A DNA stretch of 62,000 bases. Origin: Mesostigma viride (lineage: Eukaryota; Streptophyta; Mesostigmatophyceae; Mesostigmatales; Mesostigmataceae). The notes beneath the pieces were generated by a model. It did not search any database, was not told where the DNA came from, and saw only the letters and a program-made list of their open reading frames with translations. Made by a program: the position numbers and the translations under genes. The stretch covers positions 1,208,635 to 1,270,634 of the forward strand of contig RPFO01000744.1 of NCBI GenBank assembly GCA_009746045.1. The letters run 5' to 3'. Below, piece after piece: positions 10,353-21,475 of this stretch; the stretch's first letter is position 1, and each line of letters begins with the position of its first letter.

Positions 10353-11834
10353 GTGTGTGCCATTGCAGTTGGTAATTCCGACCATTTCAGTTGCGTATTT
10401 AAAGCACGAAAACACTCGGCCATTATGGCTGGCCAGTCATACCACCTTATGCGCAAGCCCGACGAGGACAGGATTGACAGGGAGGACTGGAATGATTTGC
10501 AGGATTTGAAGATGATGCGAAGGCGTACAGGAAAAAGATACGTCTCTCAAGGCGTGGTGCACGTTTCCAAGCCCTACGTAAGTCGGTTTGGCTTGCCGCG
10601 AGCTGCTAATGAGAAGCGCACTCGCAACCGCTTCGCGGACGAGATGGCGAGCTTGAAGGAATCCGAGTTCAAGCAGCGCTACAAGATCACCTCCGCCCGG
10701 TTCATGCAGGTGGCTGACAAGATGCGAGAAAGTGGCCTGGAACCGAATCATGTCAAGGCTGAAAACAGCAGCGGTTCTGCAATGACATGCGAGATGAAGC
10801 TTGCATGTTTTCTGCGATGGGCTGCCGGTGGCAGGTAAGTGATGTGACTAAAATTGTATCCATAACTTTGCGTCAAGCAGATTTTATTCGTTCCTGTATG
10901 CTCCAGGCATCGGTACGTAATGATGGTTTGTTAACACTTTTCGTGCAGGCACATCGACATCATGGACCTCGTGAAATGCCACAAAGCAACCTTTAACAAC
11001 GCCGTCTGGGAAGTGGTTGACTTCATCAACGAGAACTACGACCTGGCATTCCCGACCACGGATGATTCGGGCGAACTGTCGCGTTTGGCCGATGGTTTCA
11101 ACCAGACGACCAGGGGAGTTGTTGATGGTTGTGTTGGTGCGCTCGATGGTATCGCAATCAAGATAAAAAAACCCTCACAGTTGGAGGTAGCGAACCCCAG
11201 GCAGTACTACAATCGTAAGGGGTTTTATGCGCTTGTCATGCAAGCTGTGTGCGATTCGAAATGTCGTTTTCTGTATGGCTCCAACAAATGTTGCGGCAGT
11301 ACCCATGACAGTGTCGCATTTCGTGTCAGCTCTTTGCACACGGAATTGGAACGTGTTGGCCTGCCAGAAGGATTTTACATAGTGGCAGATGAGGCATACA
11401 CCATCAAGCCTTGGCTTGTGACTCCCTACCCAGGAAGGGGTCTCAGCGTCCAGGAGGACTCATGTAACTACTACATCTCTTTGTGCAGGCAGGTCATAGA
11501 GCGTGCATTTGGGATTCTTATTCACCGCTTTGGCATCCTTCACCGTGCATTGACATGTGACCTACGACATGCAACACGTTTGCTAGCTGCCCTCATGCGT
11601 GTGCATAACTGGTGCATCGATGATGGGTTCATACGAGCAGAAGTGCTTCCAACAGACCAATTGCACGGGGATTGGCCTATGCCCCATTTTAATGGGAATT
11701 GCGCTCTTACCGTAGATTGTGCACTTGTACGAAGAACCTCTAGCGAGGACCGTAGCACGCGTGATGCGCTATGCCACGCGATAGCCGAGTTAGGAAGGGT
11801 GCGCCCCCCCCATTCTGTTTGGGGGCGTACTTAG
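10353..11834 (+). CDS. PIF/Harbinger-type DDE transposase (DDE_Tnp_4), one intron
   Basis: Exon 1 is 10353-10834 and exon 2 is 10949-11834. The 114-bp intron has a GTAAGT donor and GTGCAG acceptor and keeps the frame, giving 455 aa, or 431 aa from the ATG at 10425. The N-terminal part is basic and helical. Exon 2 holds the catalytic core: LDGIAIKIK (first Asp), YYNRKGFYALVMQAVCD, GSTHDSVAF, VADEAYTIKPWLVTPYPG (second Asp) and VIERAFGILIHRFGIL (Glu), ending in an LMRVHNW helix. This order matches Harbinger transposases, which cut and paste DNA in the nucleus with a Myb-like partner; such a gene is at 34579-33488. The frame is intact, so the protein could be functional although the element is now split. 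A TATTTAAAG box at 10396-10404 leaves the exact start open. Confidence 0.9.
10835..10948 (+). other. Intron of the H1 transposase
   Basis: GTAAGT at 10835 and TCGTGCAG ending at 10948; removal joins the two open frames within an Arg codon. It confirms a spliceosomal eukaryote. Confidence 0.8.
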
Positions 11835-11968
11835 GTATAAGAACGGTTTTATACTTAATAATATAAAATCATCATGTGATACCAAACTGAAACAGTTAAA
11901 CTATGTCAACGTTTAGTAAGAGATAAAGAGATAAACCATTATGCAACATGTAATTAGAGGAACCCATT

Positions 11969-13535
11969 ATGCTTGAGTGTGCCTCGTGTGGCATGGTGTT
12001 TGCTTGCCAGTTTTTTTACCCACCTTGGTGTATGCTTGAGTGTGCCTCGTGTGGCATGGTGTTTGCTTGCCAGTTTTTTTACCCACCTTGGTGTATGCTT
12101 GAGTGTGCCTCGTGTGGCATGGTGTTTGCTTGCCAGTTTTTTTACCCACCTTGGTGTATGCTTGAGTGTGCCTCGTGTGGCATGGTGTTTGCTTGCCAGT
12201 TTTTTTACCCACCTTGGTGTATGCTTGAGTGTGCCTCGTGTGGCATGGTGTTTGCTTGCCAGTTTTTTTACCCACCTTGGTGTATGCTTGAGTGTGCCTC
12301 GTGTGGCATGGTGTTTGCTTGCCAGTTTTTTTACCCACCTTGGTGTATGCTTGAGTGTGCCTCGTGTGGCATGGTGTTTGCTTGCCAGTTTTTTTACCCA
12401 CCTTGGTGTATGCTTGAGTGTGCCTCGTGTGGCGTGGTGTTTGCTTGCCAGTTTTTTTACCCACCTTGGTGTATGCTTGAGTGTGCCTCGTGTGGCATGG
12501 TGTTTGCTTGCCAGTTTTTTTACCCACCTTGGTGTATGCTTGAGTGTGCCTCGTGTGGCATGGTGTTTGCTTGCCAGTTTTTTTACCCACCTTGGTGTAT
12601 GCTTGAGTGTGCCTCGTGTGGCATGGTGTTTGCTTGCCAGTTTTTTTACCCACCTTGGTGTATTCTTGAGTGTGCCTCGTGTGGCATGGTGTTTGCTTGC
12701 CAGTTTTTTTACCCACCTTGGTGTATTCTTGAGTGTGCCTCGTGTGGCATGGTGTTTGCTTGCCAGTTTTTTTACCCACCTTGGTGTATGCTTGAGTGTG
12801 CCTCGTGTGGCATGGTGTTTGCTTGCCAGTTTTTTTACCCACCTTGGTGTATGCTTGAGTGTGCCTCGTGTGGCATGGTGTTTGCTTGCCAGTTTTTTTA
12901 CCCACCTTGGTGTATGCTTGAGTGTGCCTCGTGTGGCATGGTGTTTGCTTGCCAGTTTTTTTACCCACCTTGGTGTATTCTTGAGTGTGCCTCGTGTGGC
13001 ATGGTGTTTGCTTGCCAGTTTTTTTACCCACCTTGGTGTATGCTTGAGTGTGCCTCGTGTGGCATGGTGTTTGCTTGCCAGTTTTTTTACCCACCTTGGT
13101 GTATGCTTGAGTGTGCCTCGTGTGGCATGGTGTTTGCTTGCCAGTTTTTTTACCCACCTTGGTGTATGCTTGAGTGTGCCTCGTGTGGCATGGTGTTTGC
13201 TTGCCAGTTTTTTTACCCACCTTGGTGTATGCTTGAGTGTGCCTCGTGTGGCATGGTGTTTGCTTGCCAGTTTTTTTACCCACCTTGGTGTATGCTTGAG
13301 TGTGCCTCGTGTGGCATGGTGTTTGCTTGCCAGTTTTTTTACCCACCTTGGTGTATGCTTGAGTGTGCCTCGTGTGGCATGGTGTTTGCTTGCCAGTTTT
13401 TTTACCCACCTTGGTGTATGCTTGAGTGTGCCTCGTGTGGCATGGTGTTTGCTTGCCAGTTTTTTTACCCACCTTGGTGTATGCTTGAGTGTGCCTCGTG
13501 TGGCATGGTGTTTGCTTGCCAGTTTTTTTTACCCA
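11969..13535 (+). repeat. 63-bp minisatellite, about 25 copies
   Basis: The unit begins ATGCTTGAGTGTGCCTCGTG and ends CCACCTTGGTGT. Copies are almost identical: one has GGCGTGG for GGCATGG, and three have TATTCTTG for TATGCTTG. Because 63 is a multiple of three and the unit lacks stops, two plus frames and one minus frame stay open for more than 530 codons. One plus frame would give a Cys-rich 21-residue repeat (MLECASCGMVFACQFF then YPPWC). I treat this as non-coding, since near-identity at all codon positions argues for recent tandem amplification. Related copies lie in the intron of the Myb-like gene (33868-33940). The array sits downstream of the transposase, between two convergent H1 genes. 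Confidence 0.9.
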
Positions 13536-14082
13536 CAACAAGCGGTGAGGATGAGAATGCTGCATAATCCCGCTATTGTAATGTCAAAAAGGATGCATGT
13601 GCAATGGTAGTCATCACAGTTGTCTAACTTAAATTACTAAAATTAATGCAACTTGACTCGTGCCTTTTCGTGATATGACTATTGGAGCTCAAGACAAGTG
13701 CCTCAAGTACTAATGGTAGCTTAGTGTCAATTGGCATTCCGTGCTCATCGACTAAGCGCAAATGGTTGATCACTTTCATTGAAACAATATTCATGCTATC
13801 AGAATATTCATGCTATCCGGCTGCATGAATAGATGGATGAATTAATTAAATATTTAATAATCGTGTGTGCAAGCGTGCATTTGGGAGCATAATCCTCATG
13901 TTAAGATTAATTAATTAATTAGACTCATGGTAAGATGTTCTATGGATAATGCAGGCCCACCTGGGTCAGCCCTTGCATACATGTGCATAAACCATAGGGC
14001 AGGTGCATGAGGTCATTCATGCACACAATAGTGCATAAGATTGCATAAATGATTGTAGTGAAATCCGTGCACTGCAGCAAGT
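13536..14082. other. H1 intergenic DNA, AT-rich
   Basis: AT-rich sequence with several TTAATTAATTAA runs and no gene. It ends at the target-site duplication of the full-length LINE. The original H1 sequence resumes at 33473. Confidence 0.5.
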
Positions 14083-14258
14083 GGCCCATTCCATTAATTA
14101 ACTCATTAATTAGGAACATAACTCCGTTGGGAGTACATGTAGCACATATCCCTGAGAAGGGGCATTAATTAATTAATTAATAGACACGTGACTGCGTCAC
14201 GTGAGCATAAGCCCTCAGTGGGAGCGGAACATGGGATGGAATGGATGGTATAAGCTAT

Positions 14259-14712
14259 CTAGGTCCTAGTTACAGGGGTGTGGGCACCGCGGCCCGAATC
14301 GCTATGAATGCCATACTTGGTCACACGCGGAGCCCCCACAGGCTTGGGGGTGGTCTCCTTCATCACTACTTGCCATCTATCCTTGCGCACCATCTGCCTC
14401 CATATTACAGACAAACCAGGAGGCTGCCCGGGGGTGAGCCCGTCACGTCTAGTGTAGCACATGTCCATGCCGAGTCTATCACGAAAAGTCCACGGGTGGC
14501 GGCCCTGCCGCGCGCGGCCGGGGGCACGCCAGGTGAGGACATATCGCCCAGGCTGGGCGGGCTTGGTGCCAGCTAGTCTATCTGATGTATCTACCTGATC
14601 TGTGCGGGCCAGGTGCCCGGCTAGGCCCAGGCGCCTGTGCCTAATAATGTGGGAAACATAGGGCAAATCAGCGTACAAATCCTCATTACTAATGTGCAAA
14701 CCAAAGGGGATG
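14259..14712 (-). pseudogene. LINE ORF, C-terminal part after the C1 insertion
   Basis: The frame resumes after C1 with GLHISNEDLYADLPYVSHII, then RHRRLGLAGHLARTDQVDT and VIWRQMVRKDRWQVV. These match the C-terminal domain of the truncated LINE copy at 5246-5842. Joining it to 16439 through one TTAA keeps the frame. The protein region follows the RT thumb; its role in LINEs of this type is not well defined. The final stop is at 14259. Confidence 0.75.
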
Positions 14713-14716
14713 TTAA

Positions 14717-16438
14717 CTCGTCGTCTGTCCCACTACCTCTGGAGAGGACTGAGTTTTTCTCAGTCCTCTCCTGAGGACCGAGTTTTGAGGTTCTGTACAA
14801 AATTCGCCCCGGTCAGAATGTTTGACAAAAAAATTCCCTCAAAATTTATTCAAATACTACGTGAAAAGATCTTTCTTGGACATATTTTTGGGATTTTTTT
14901 GGATTTGGTATGAGCGGCTAAATGTACGGTCAAAGTACAGGTGGTAAGGGTACTTTTCCACGTGAAACGCGAGTTCCGGAAATGCACGACCTAGCCATGG
15001 CGGCTCGCGCCCATGCATGCAGTTTACGTTTGCGGACGATTTAGCTGTCCAAACTCAGGAAATAGATTTTATATGTCCTATAAATGATAAAGCCTAAATT
15101 TTAGCTCGCGGGGATGCGATTTACCCGGTGTCGGCACTGTTCTTGCTGGAAAAAACTGCGATAAGGCAGGTCGACGGAATTGATGACTGCGCTCGCTTTC
15201 CGGCCCAATTTCAATGGCTGATGGGTTTCTTTCTACATTTTAACATGTATTGTATTAGAATAAATTGAGTGACAGTATAGATTTGATGATTTCGACCACT
15301 CTGTCACGTCATGGTCTATGTGCCGCAAAGTGCCACTTTTGCGGGCACCGCCTGGGCCAAGGTAACGCCAGCCGTGCCAGGTAAAGCCGGATAATCGTTG
15401 CCTCTTCGTTTCTTGATGTTCTTACATAAGTTTAAGCTTGCCAGGCGTTGTCAGGTTCAAGTCTTGATGCTCTTTCTTGACCGTTGCCTGCCCCTCTCTA
15501 AACCCCCCTTTTCAGATGATGTTAGCAGGCATTTGCCTTGACCCAGTGTAGTTGTGCAGGGTTTTAGGAGCTGTGCAGGTTTATACACCTTCATAGATGT
15601 TAGTTATTCTTTTGCTACGTTCATACTGCATGATTGTGTGGCCACGGGCTGCGTCAAGGGTGCTTTCAAGCTTATTATACGGGTGAGTGAAAAGTCTTGG
15701 TGACAAACCACTGCCATCATGTGCCAGCAACTATGTTGGCCACATCATGGCAAGGCAAAACAGTTATAGCCATCTCTATTGTTATTAGAAACAATGGAAA
15801 GATGCTAACCTACCCATTATATTGGTGGTTGACACTTATAACATAACCCTTTGTTGGTAGGTATCCAAGCCCATTCCCTACGTGAATGCATAGGCTCTCA
15901 CTACATGATAAGGTATGATACAACTGCAGTATGATGATGCAGGTGTGTTGTCCTGTTACGCTTGAAGGGAAATGAGGTGATTGGGATGGTTGGTGGCCAT
16001 GGTGGTGTGTAGTATGACCGCACATACATGCTAGCAAAGTTAGCAAAAGCCCCATTCCTCTCCTGAGGACTAAGAGTTTTTTCATTGTTTCAGGCAGTGG
16101 CAGTGGCCAAATTGAGCCCAGTTTTTTGCCACGTTTCAAGAACTATATTGTTTACATGCCTATATTTTTCTAACGTGCACCATGATTTGATTAAATTTTC
16201 CCCACTCGCTCTTATCCCGAAAAATGCAAATTCGCCGAGGGTGTCATATGTCCGAGTAATTTCCAGGTGTTTGGGTCAAGTTTTCACTAACGCAGTATTT
16301 TTTCCAGCAAAATGACATCAAATACACCCTCGATCCACATCAAAACATTTGGGATGGACCCCCCACCTAGTCGCTACACGCGGTTGAAAAAGGTCAACTC
16401 AGTCCTCTTTTGAGGACTGAGTTGGGACAGACGACGAG
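14717..16438. mobile_element. C1: TTAA-flanked non-autonomous DNA element, 1.72 kb
   Basis: TIRs CTCGTCGTCTGTCCCA / TGGGACAGACGACGAG are flanked by TTAA (14713-14716 and 16439-16442). Subterminal copies of AGTCCTC/GAGGACT form hairpins near both ends. No transposase is encoded. Insertion lies within the LINE ORF, whose frame is continuous if C1 and one TTAA are removed. C2 (31627-33346) is a close copy in inverse orientation. The core 14980-15400 is collinear with A and B. Confidence 0.9.
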
Positions 16439-17730
16439 TTAAGGGCCTTGCGCAGCATCTTGGTGACGGCGCCGTCGAGTCGTTGCTCCAGCTCCTGCAT
16501 CAGTGTCCACGTCTCGGCGCCGTAGGTCAGGATCGTCAGAATGACGACCTTGAAGAGGTCACGCTTGACGATCCGGGGTAGGGCGGGGTTGCTCCACCAG
16601 CGGCGGTGGTCATGGAGGTGCGCCCACGCCATGCCGATCCGTGTCGTCATGTCGTCCTCGCAGTCGGGAAGCCAACTGCCGAGCAGCTTGAAGCGGCCTG
16701 AAGTAGGGTAGTTGACCTCGGCATCGTCTAAGAGGCGGAGTGTGGGTGGGGGCCCTGCCATGCCGAGGGCCAGGGCCTCCGTTTTGGGGCTGATTTCTAG
16801 ACCAACCGCCCGAGCCTCGAGCGCCAGGCAGTCCAGCCAAAGTTGGGCAGACTCCGGCTTCTCGATGAGCGTGATGTCGTCGGCATAAATGAGGTCAGCT
16901 AGTAAATTCTGCTTGTTAGTCGGCCCCCTTCCCCAAGCTCGTTCGTGATCGCTAGGCCAGGGGCACGGCCTGCAATGCTAGCAAAGCGAGCACGTGCCTG
17001 GCGCATAACATAATCCACTACAATAATAAACAGGTACGGCGACAGGACGCAACCCTGCCAGACGCCGGTCTGCAGTGGGCAGGGCGGGGTAATGCCGTGT
17101 TGAGTGCGCACCGAAGTGGTCGACCCCTCATACAGCGTGCGGATGACGGTAATCAGGGGAGTGGGGACGCGAGCGCGAGCAAGTACAGCCCATAGAGCGT
17201 CCCAGAGGACAGAATCAAAAGCCTTGATGAAGTCGACGAAGATCAGGATGGCGGGAAACTCACCAGGTTGCAGGAGAGCGATTTCCTCGAAGAGGCGACG
17301 CGCGACGAAGATGGCCATGACGGTGTTGCGCCCAGGACGGAAGCCCATTTGACTTTCCCCAAGGTGACAGTCGAGAGCAGAACGAAGGCGGTTGAGGATC
17401 ATGCGCATGAACAACTTAAGTGCGGCGCTCTGGATGCAGACTCCTCTGTAGTTGGCGGGGTCGTCAGGGGAACCTTTGTTTTTGTACAGCATAATACGGT
17501 AGCTGTGCTGCCACTCAGGAATCGGCGGCGCGTCGGCAAGCAGGATCCGGTTGCAGACGTCAAGCAGGAACCCTGTGAGCGCCGTCAGCTTAATCACCGG
17601 GGCTGGGAGCTGGTCAGGTCCAACGGCAGCATAGAAGCGGAGTTGCTTGGCGGCGGTGCTCAGCTCGAGCTCGGTGAACGGCGGGAGCTCGTTGGGGTGG
17701 GCCAGGGGTTCCGTCAGGGCTGGGTACGTG
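16439..17730 (-). pseudogene. LINE reverse transcriptase domain
   Basis: On the minus strand after the P insertion: YRIMLYKNKGSPDDPANYRG (RT block 1), QMGFRPGRNT, ILIFVDFIKAFDSVLWDAL (first catalytic Asp), GVWQGCVLSPYLF, then YADDITLIEKPE (catalytic YADD, near 16870-16890) and LTILTYGAETWTL. A one-base loss in the G-run near 16923-16931 puts YADD in another frame from the upstream RT. Either the copy is dead or the run is mis-sequenced. In LINEs this domain copies RNA at the nicked target site. C1 interrupts its 3' end at 16439. Confidence 0.85.
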
Positions 17731-17754
17731 TACAGGGGCAGCTCACGTAGGTGG

Positions 17755-17990
17755 GACGCGAGTGGAACACTTTTCACCTAGGAGAGACACCAGGTTCAGG
17801 TACGTGGAACAGCCATGTTTCAGGTATTCATGTAAGTGGGACAGGGTAGCTTTCAAAATTCAGTGTGGTGGGACAGTTACATGTTCAAAATTCAGGTCGG
17901 TGGGACAGGCAAATTTTCAATTACATGTAGGTGGGACACATGTTCATACACATACAAAACACAGGTTGGTGGGACATGTCCCACCGAGTT
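17755..17990 (+). repeat. P left subterminal GGTGGGACA repeats
   Basis: Six or more GTGGGAC-type motifs spaced about 30-50 bp apart, all in one orientation, mirror the array at 29320-29530. Repeated subterminal motifs usually bind transposase. Confidence 0.7.
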
Positions 17991-18335
17991 GTGTGGCATG
18001 GATGTGTAACACCTATAATGCGCTAGTTTCAGCTATACTGTCTGCACTCGTTTCAGTGCTATATAAACTGTGTCGGAAAGGTCACGGCAAGCCCTACCTA
18101 GCCTATTCAAGGTGTGCCAGAAATACGGCAGGCGGGTGCGATTATTAATGACGCAACCGGCAACCCTAATACCTCCGTTTACAACATGATGGCCAGATAT
18201 TAAAAACATGAAGGGCAGTTGGGCCCACAGGGAAAAGTCTACATCGCAACAAGGCACCATGCGACTCCGTAGTCAGCGATCACAAACGTTTGCTTCACCC
18301 TTTCCGTGCGCTTCTGCTCATGCTGTTTAGGGTAC

Positions 18336-18818
18336 AGTTAGTCTCCATGCTTTGCTGTAGACTAAGTCTCAAAGGCATTGTGAATACAACGTATGAATAA
18401 GCCTTGTAAACCTACGTTGGTATGTGAATATAAATACCACGTGGGCTATGCAGATAGGAATGCTAGTCGAGTCGCATACGTTTCCCTAGATAGGTACTTT
18501 GGGTACTGGGGTACGTGACAGATGTCAGTACCCAGTATACGTAGTGTCCTGTCATTGGACGGTACTAGAGTATCCTAGATAGGGACCGTACTGCAGCGTG
18601 CATTGATCTGTGATCACACGATGCAGTGACTAGACTGCTACCTGTCATCGTGCGGCCTCGGGCCAACGGTCTGCACCCAACGGTCACTGGCGGCGCAGCC
18701 AGTGAGAGGAACGTTGATAAAGGGTAAACCTATTTTCTAATGAACCAAGCAATTCATTGCTCACAGCATACAGTGTTCTCAAGCAATATATCACGTCGTT
18801 CATTTCTCATTCCTAACT
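18336..18818 (+). repeat. Copia 5' LTR
   Basis: 483 bp, AGTTAG...CTAACT, apparently identical to 24273-24755. It contains AATATAAATA at 18426-18435, a TATA-like promoter candidate, and an ATG at 18740 that opens a short frame into the leader. Confidence 0.9.
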
Positions 18819-18852
18819 TGAATTTTATAAACGCTCTTCAGCAACATCAAAC

Positions 18853-20375
18853 TCAACAACGGTTCAAACCGGCACTGGAAAAAAAAAAAAAAAAAGAAAA
18901 GAAAAAAAGAGAAAAAGAAACTATATCTTGGGGACGACGATGATGATCAGCGTCGTCCGCCAGACAACAGGGCACCGGCTGATGTCGGTGCGCCTGCATG
19001 CAATAACAACAAAACAAAAAGAAGACAAAGAAAAAGAAAACAAAAGAACAACCATGACAATACCAGCCAGGTGGAGGGTCCGGCTGCCGCGAGGCAGTCC
19101 GAACAACCCCCCTCCCCTGTGCGCCAGCCGGTGGCGGAGCCGGTTCCCCTACGGGGCACCGACCAACCCTCTTCCCCGGCGGCTGCGACAGCAGCACCCA
19201 CTGCTGGAGCAGCCATGGCGGCGGCAATGCGGCAGGAAAACAACCCCCCAGGAGGCACCGGCCCCGCGCCGGCCCCTGGGGCTTCCAGCGTAAGCAAGTC
19301 CGTTGCTTTCTTTCCTCATGCATGCTCTGATATAATGCTCAAGAGCGGTGGCTATCTTTTCAACATATCATAACCAAACAGAAAGCTATCGCTGCAGCAT
19401 GAGGAGCATAGAAACGCTCCAGCTGTTATGTGATAAAAGCACTCCTGGCCTATCCCCATCGCCGGCGGTGGGCGGCCTGGGCTGGACGGCATATGCAAAC
19501 GAGACAAGTATCTCCGTCCACCCCAACGTGACTTATCTGAATGAATGTCATGTCTTTTGAACGCAGATCTCCCCATTTTATTTGGGATGAGTGTAAGGGT
19601 ATTGTTGCTTTCTTGGCAGCACAGCCTCTACCCTCTAGGGAGACTGTTGATCCTCTCTATGTCAGGGCTGAGGGCCCTTAATCAAACCCACTGCTGTCAA
19701 CTCCCTAACATGGAGCTTGCCCAGCCGCCGCACATAATCAATAACGCATGCAGTAGTGGCAGAAGCCATTACCAAACGCATGTACTTGCGGGTAAAGACA
19801 TGGCTGGTGCTAACGCTCAAGCAGCACCGGGAGGCAATAACAAGAAACACTAACAGAAAACAAGTTACCAAACCATGGTTGGTGTTGAGGCAGCACAGAT
19901 GCTGTCCTCTCACTGCAAACAAACAAACGAAACTGTTACCAAACCATGGTTGGTGTTGAGGCAGCACAGATGCTGTCCTCTCATTACAAGCAAACAAACG
20001 AAAATGCTACCAAACCATGGTGGGTTTTGAGGCAGCAAAGATACTGTCCTCTCAATCAATACAATGAACAAACAAGAAAAGCTGCGATTAATTAATTAAC
20101 AATAACAATACCAACAACAGGCCCTCACAGGGCAATAACAACAACAACAACCGGCCCCAACAAGGCAACAACAACAACAACAACAACAATAGGCAACCTG
20201 GCAACCCTGGAAGGGTCAGGTGCCTGAGGTGCTTCCAGACGGGGCACAGCCGCAACCAGTGCAACCACAACCCTACACTGGTCAACAATGTGGATCTCTG
20301 CCCAGGCTGCCACTACACGAGGCACAACCTGGCCAGCTCCAGGCAGCCGTTGCAACAGGCCTCGCTACCCAAATC
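18853..20375 (+). pseudogene. Copia gag region with CCHC zinc knuckle
   Basis: After a run of about 15 A at 18880 the frame reads a D-run, Lys/Arg-rich stretches and Pro/Ala-rich sequence to about 19370. A segment at 20100-20190 is rich in CAA/AAC codons. It leads into VRCLRCFQTGHSRNQCNHN, a C-X2-C-X4-H-X4-C zinc knuckle (about 20218-20265) typical of gag nucleocapsid. A second C-X2-C-H cluster (LCPGCHYTRH) follows. The frame ends near 20375. No continuous ORF covers the whole region. Gag would package element RNA in cytoplasmic particles. Confidence 0.6.
19864..20065 (+). repeat. Threefold tandem repeat in copia, about 70-bp unit
   Basis: Three units, each beginning ACCAAACCATGG and containing GAGGCAGCACAGATGCTGTCC, lie before the zinc-knuckle region. 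The unit resembles 20460-20490 (GAGGCAGCAACCTTACTGTCC), which encodes part of pol just before the integrase, suggesting it arose from pol sequence. Confidence 0.6.
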
Positions 20376-21475
20376 AATGTGAGTTCTCTCACCTTGCTTA
20401 CTCTGAGGATGATGATCTCATTACCATTGGGGATGGCAGCCAGGGCATAATTGATTTTGAGGCAGCAACCTTACTGTCCTCCCAACACCCTGTACTGGAA
20501 CCTTACATAAAAGCACTAACCCCTACTGTTGACAACTCCATAGATATCAAGGAGCTTGCTCATCAGCTGCACCTAGCCATGGGTCATGAAACAGTGGCTG
20601 AGGAACTGGCCAGACGGCTGGGGGGTAGTAGCATGGGAAAACAACTCAGGAATGCAGTAAAACTGGCTAGACAACACTGTCAAGAATGTCAGTTCAATAG
20701 CCCCAAACCTCAAAAATGGCATACTGCAACTCCTTCCACCACTAGGGGCATGATAGTGGGGGATGTGATGCACATCAACAAAGATGTCCAACCCTACCTG
20801 ATCCTAAAAGACTCATGGTCCAGGTTCACAGTAATGGAACCCCTACCTGGCATGTCTGCAGGGCAGCTACGTGTTGCACTCATGATTGCTTTACCCAGAT
20901 TCTACCCAGTTGACAGAATTTTGCTTGATCAACAATTTTCTTGTCTGACTGACCTGGAAGGGTGTGAAGCAATAGAGATTGCTGGGCTGGAAGATCATGA
21001 GGGTCAGGGGGTCATTGAAAGAACCATCAGATCTGTCAAAACCCTACTAGCCAAAAATCCTTCCAAGGATGCTACTTCAGGGGTCTATTGTGACAGGGCA
21101 CTCTGGTGTCATGAAATGTGCACAACCCTAAACATGAGACCTGTCTTGCATGCCAAGTGGGGTGAAGTAATCCCAGCAGGCCTGCAGGCAGGTGTATATC
21201 CCCCAGAGGTGATAGCACTGTACAACACTGCACGTGCACAAACCTCAGCAAAACTGGCAGAAAAAGATAAAACCCATCCAGGCCAGTATTCCAAAAAGGT
21301 GATCAAGTTCTCTATTACAAGGAAAACAGCTTTGGTAAGGTTGGAACTTGGCTAGGTCCAGTTACCATCCGTGGATTTACCAAAAACAGCAAGACCGTGG
21401 AGGTCAAGCACAATATCAATGGGAAGCGTCACAGGGTGAGCTGTCATAGAATTAAGAAGTATTATTCTCCCATGG
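20288..21475 (+). pseudogene. Copia integrase (HHCC zinc domain, DDE core, C-terminal domain)
   Basis: The frame starts with a GAG-pre-integrase-like region. HQLHLAMGHETV and ARQHCQECQ make the HHCC zinc-binding domain (about 20555-20695). The catalytic core shows VGDVMHINKDVQPY (Asp), VDRILLDQQFSCL (Asp) and GVIERTIRSVKTLL (Glu). Near 21300 the frame shifts in an A-rich run, and the C-terminal domain continues as GDQVLYYKENSFGKVGTWLG to about 21475. Integrase joins the cDNA to nuclear DNA. Its place before the protease is unusual. Confidence 0.8.

Noticed and set aside
11969-13535. CRISPR-like array
   Set aside because: Repeats are directly adjacent with no unique spacers, and the context is eukaryotic.
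11967-13610. Three overlapping frames of 532-545 codons
   Set aside because: They are translations of a 63-bp tandem repeat; near-identity of units at all codon positions and open frames on both strands argue against a real protein.
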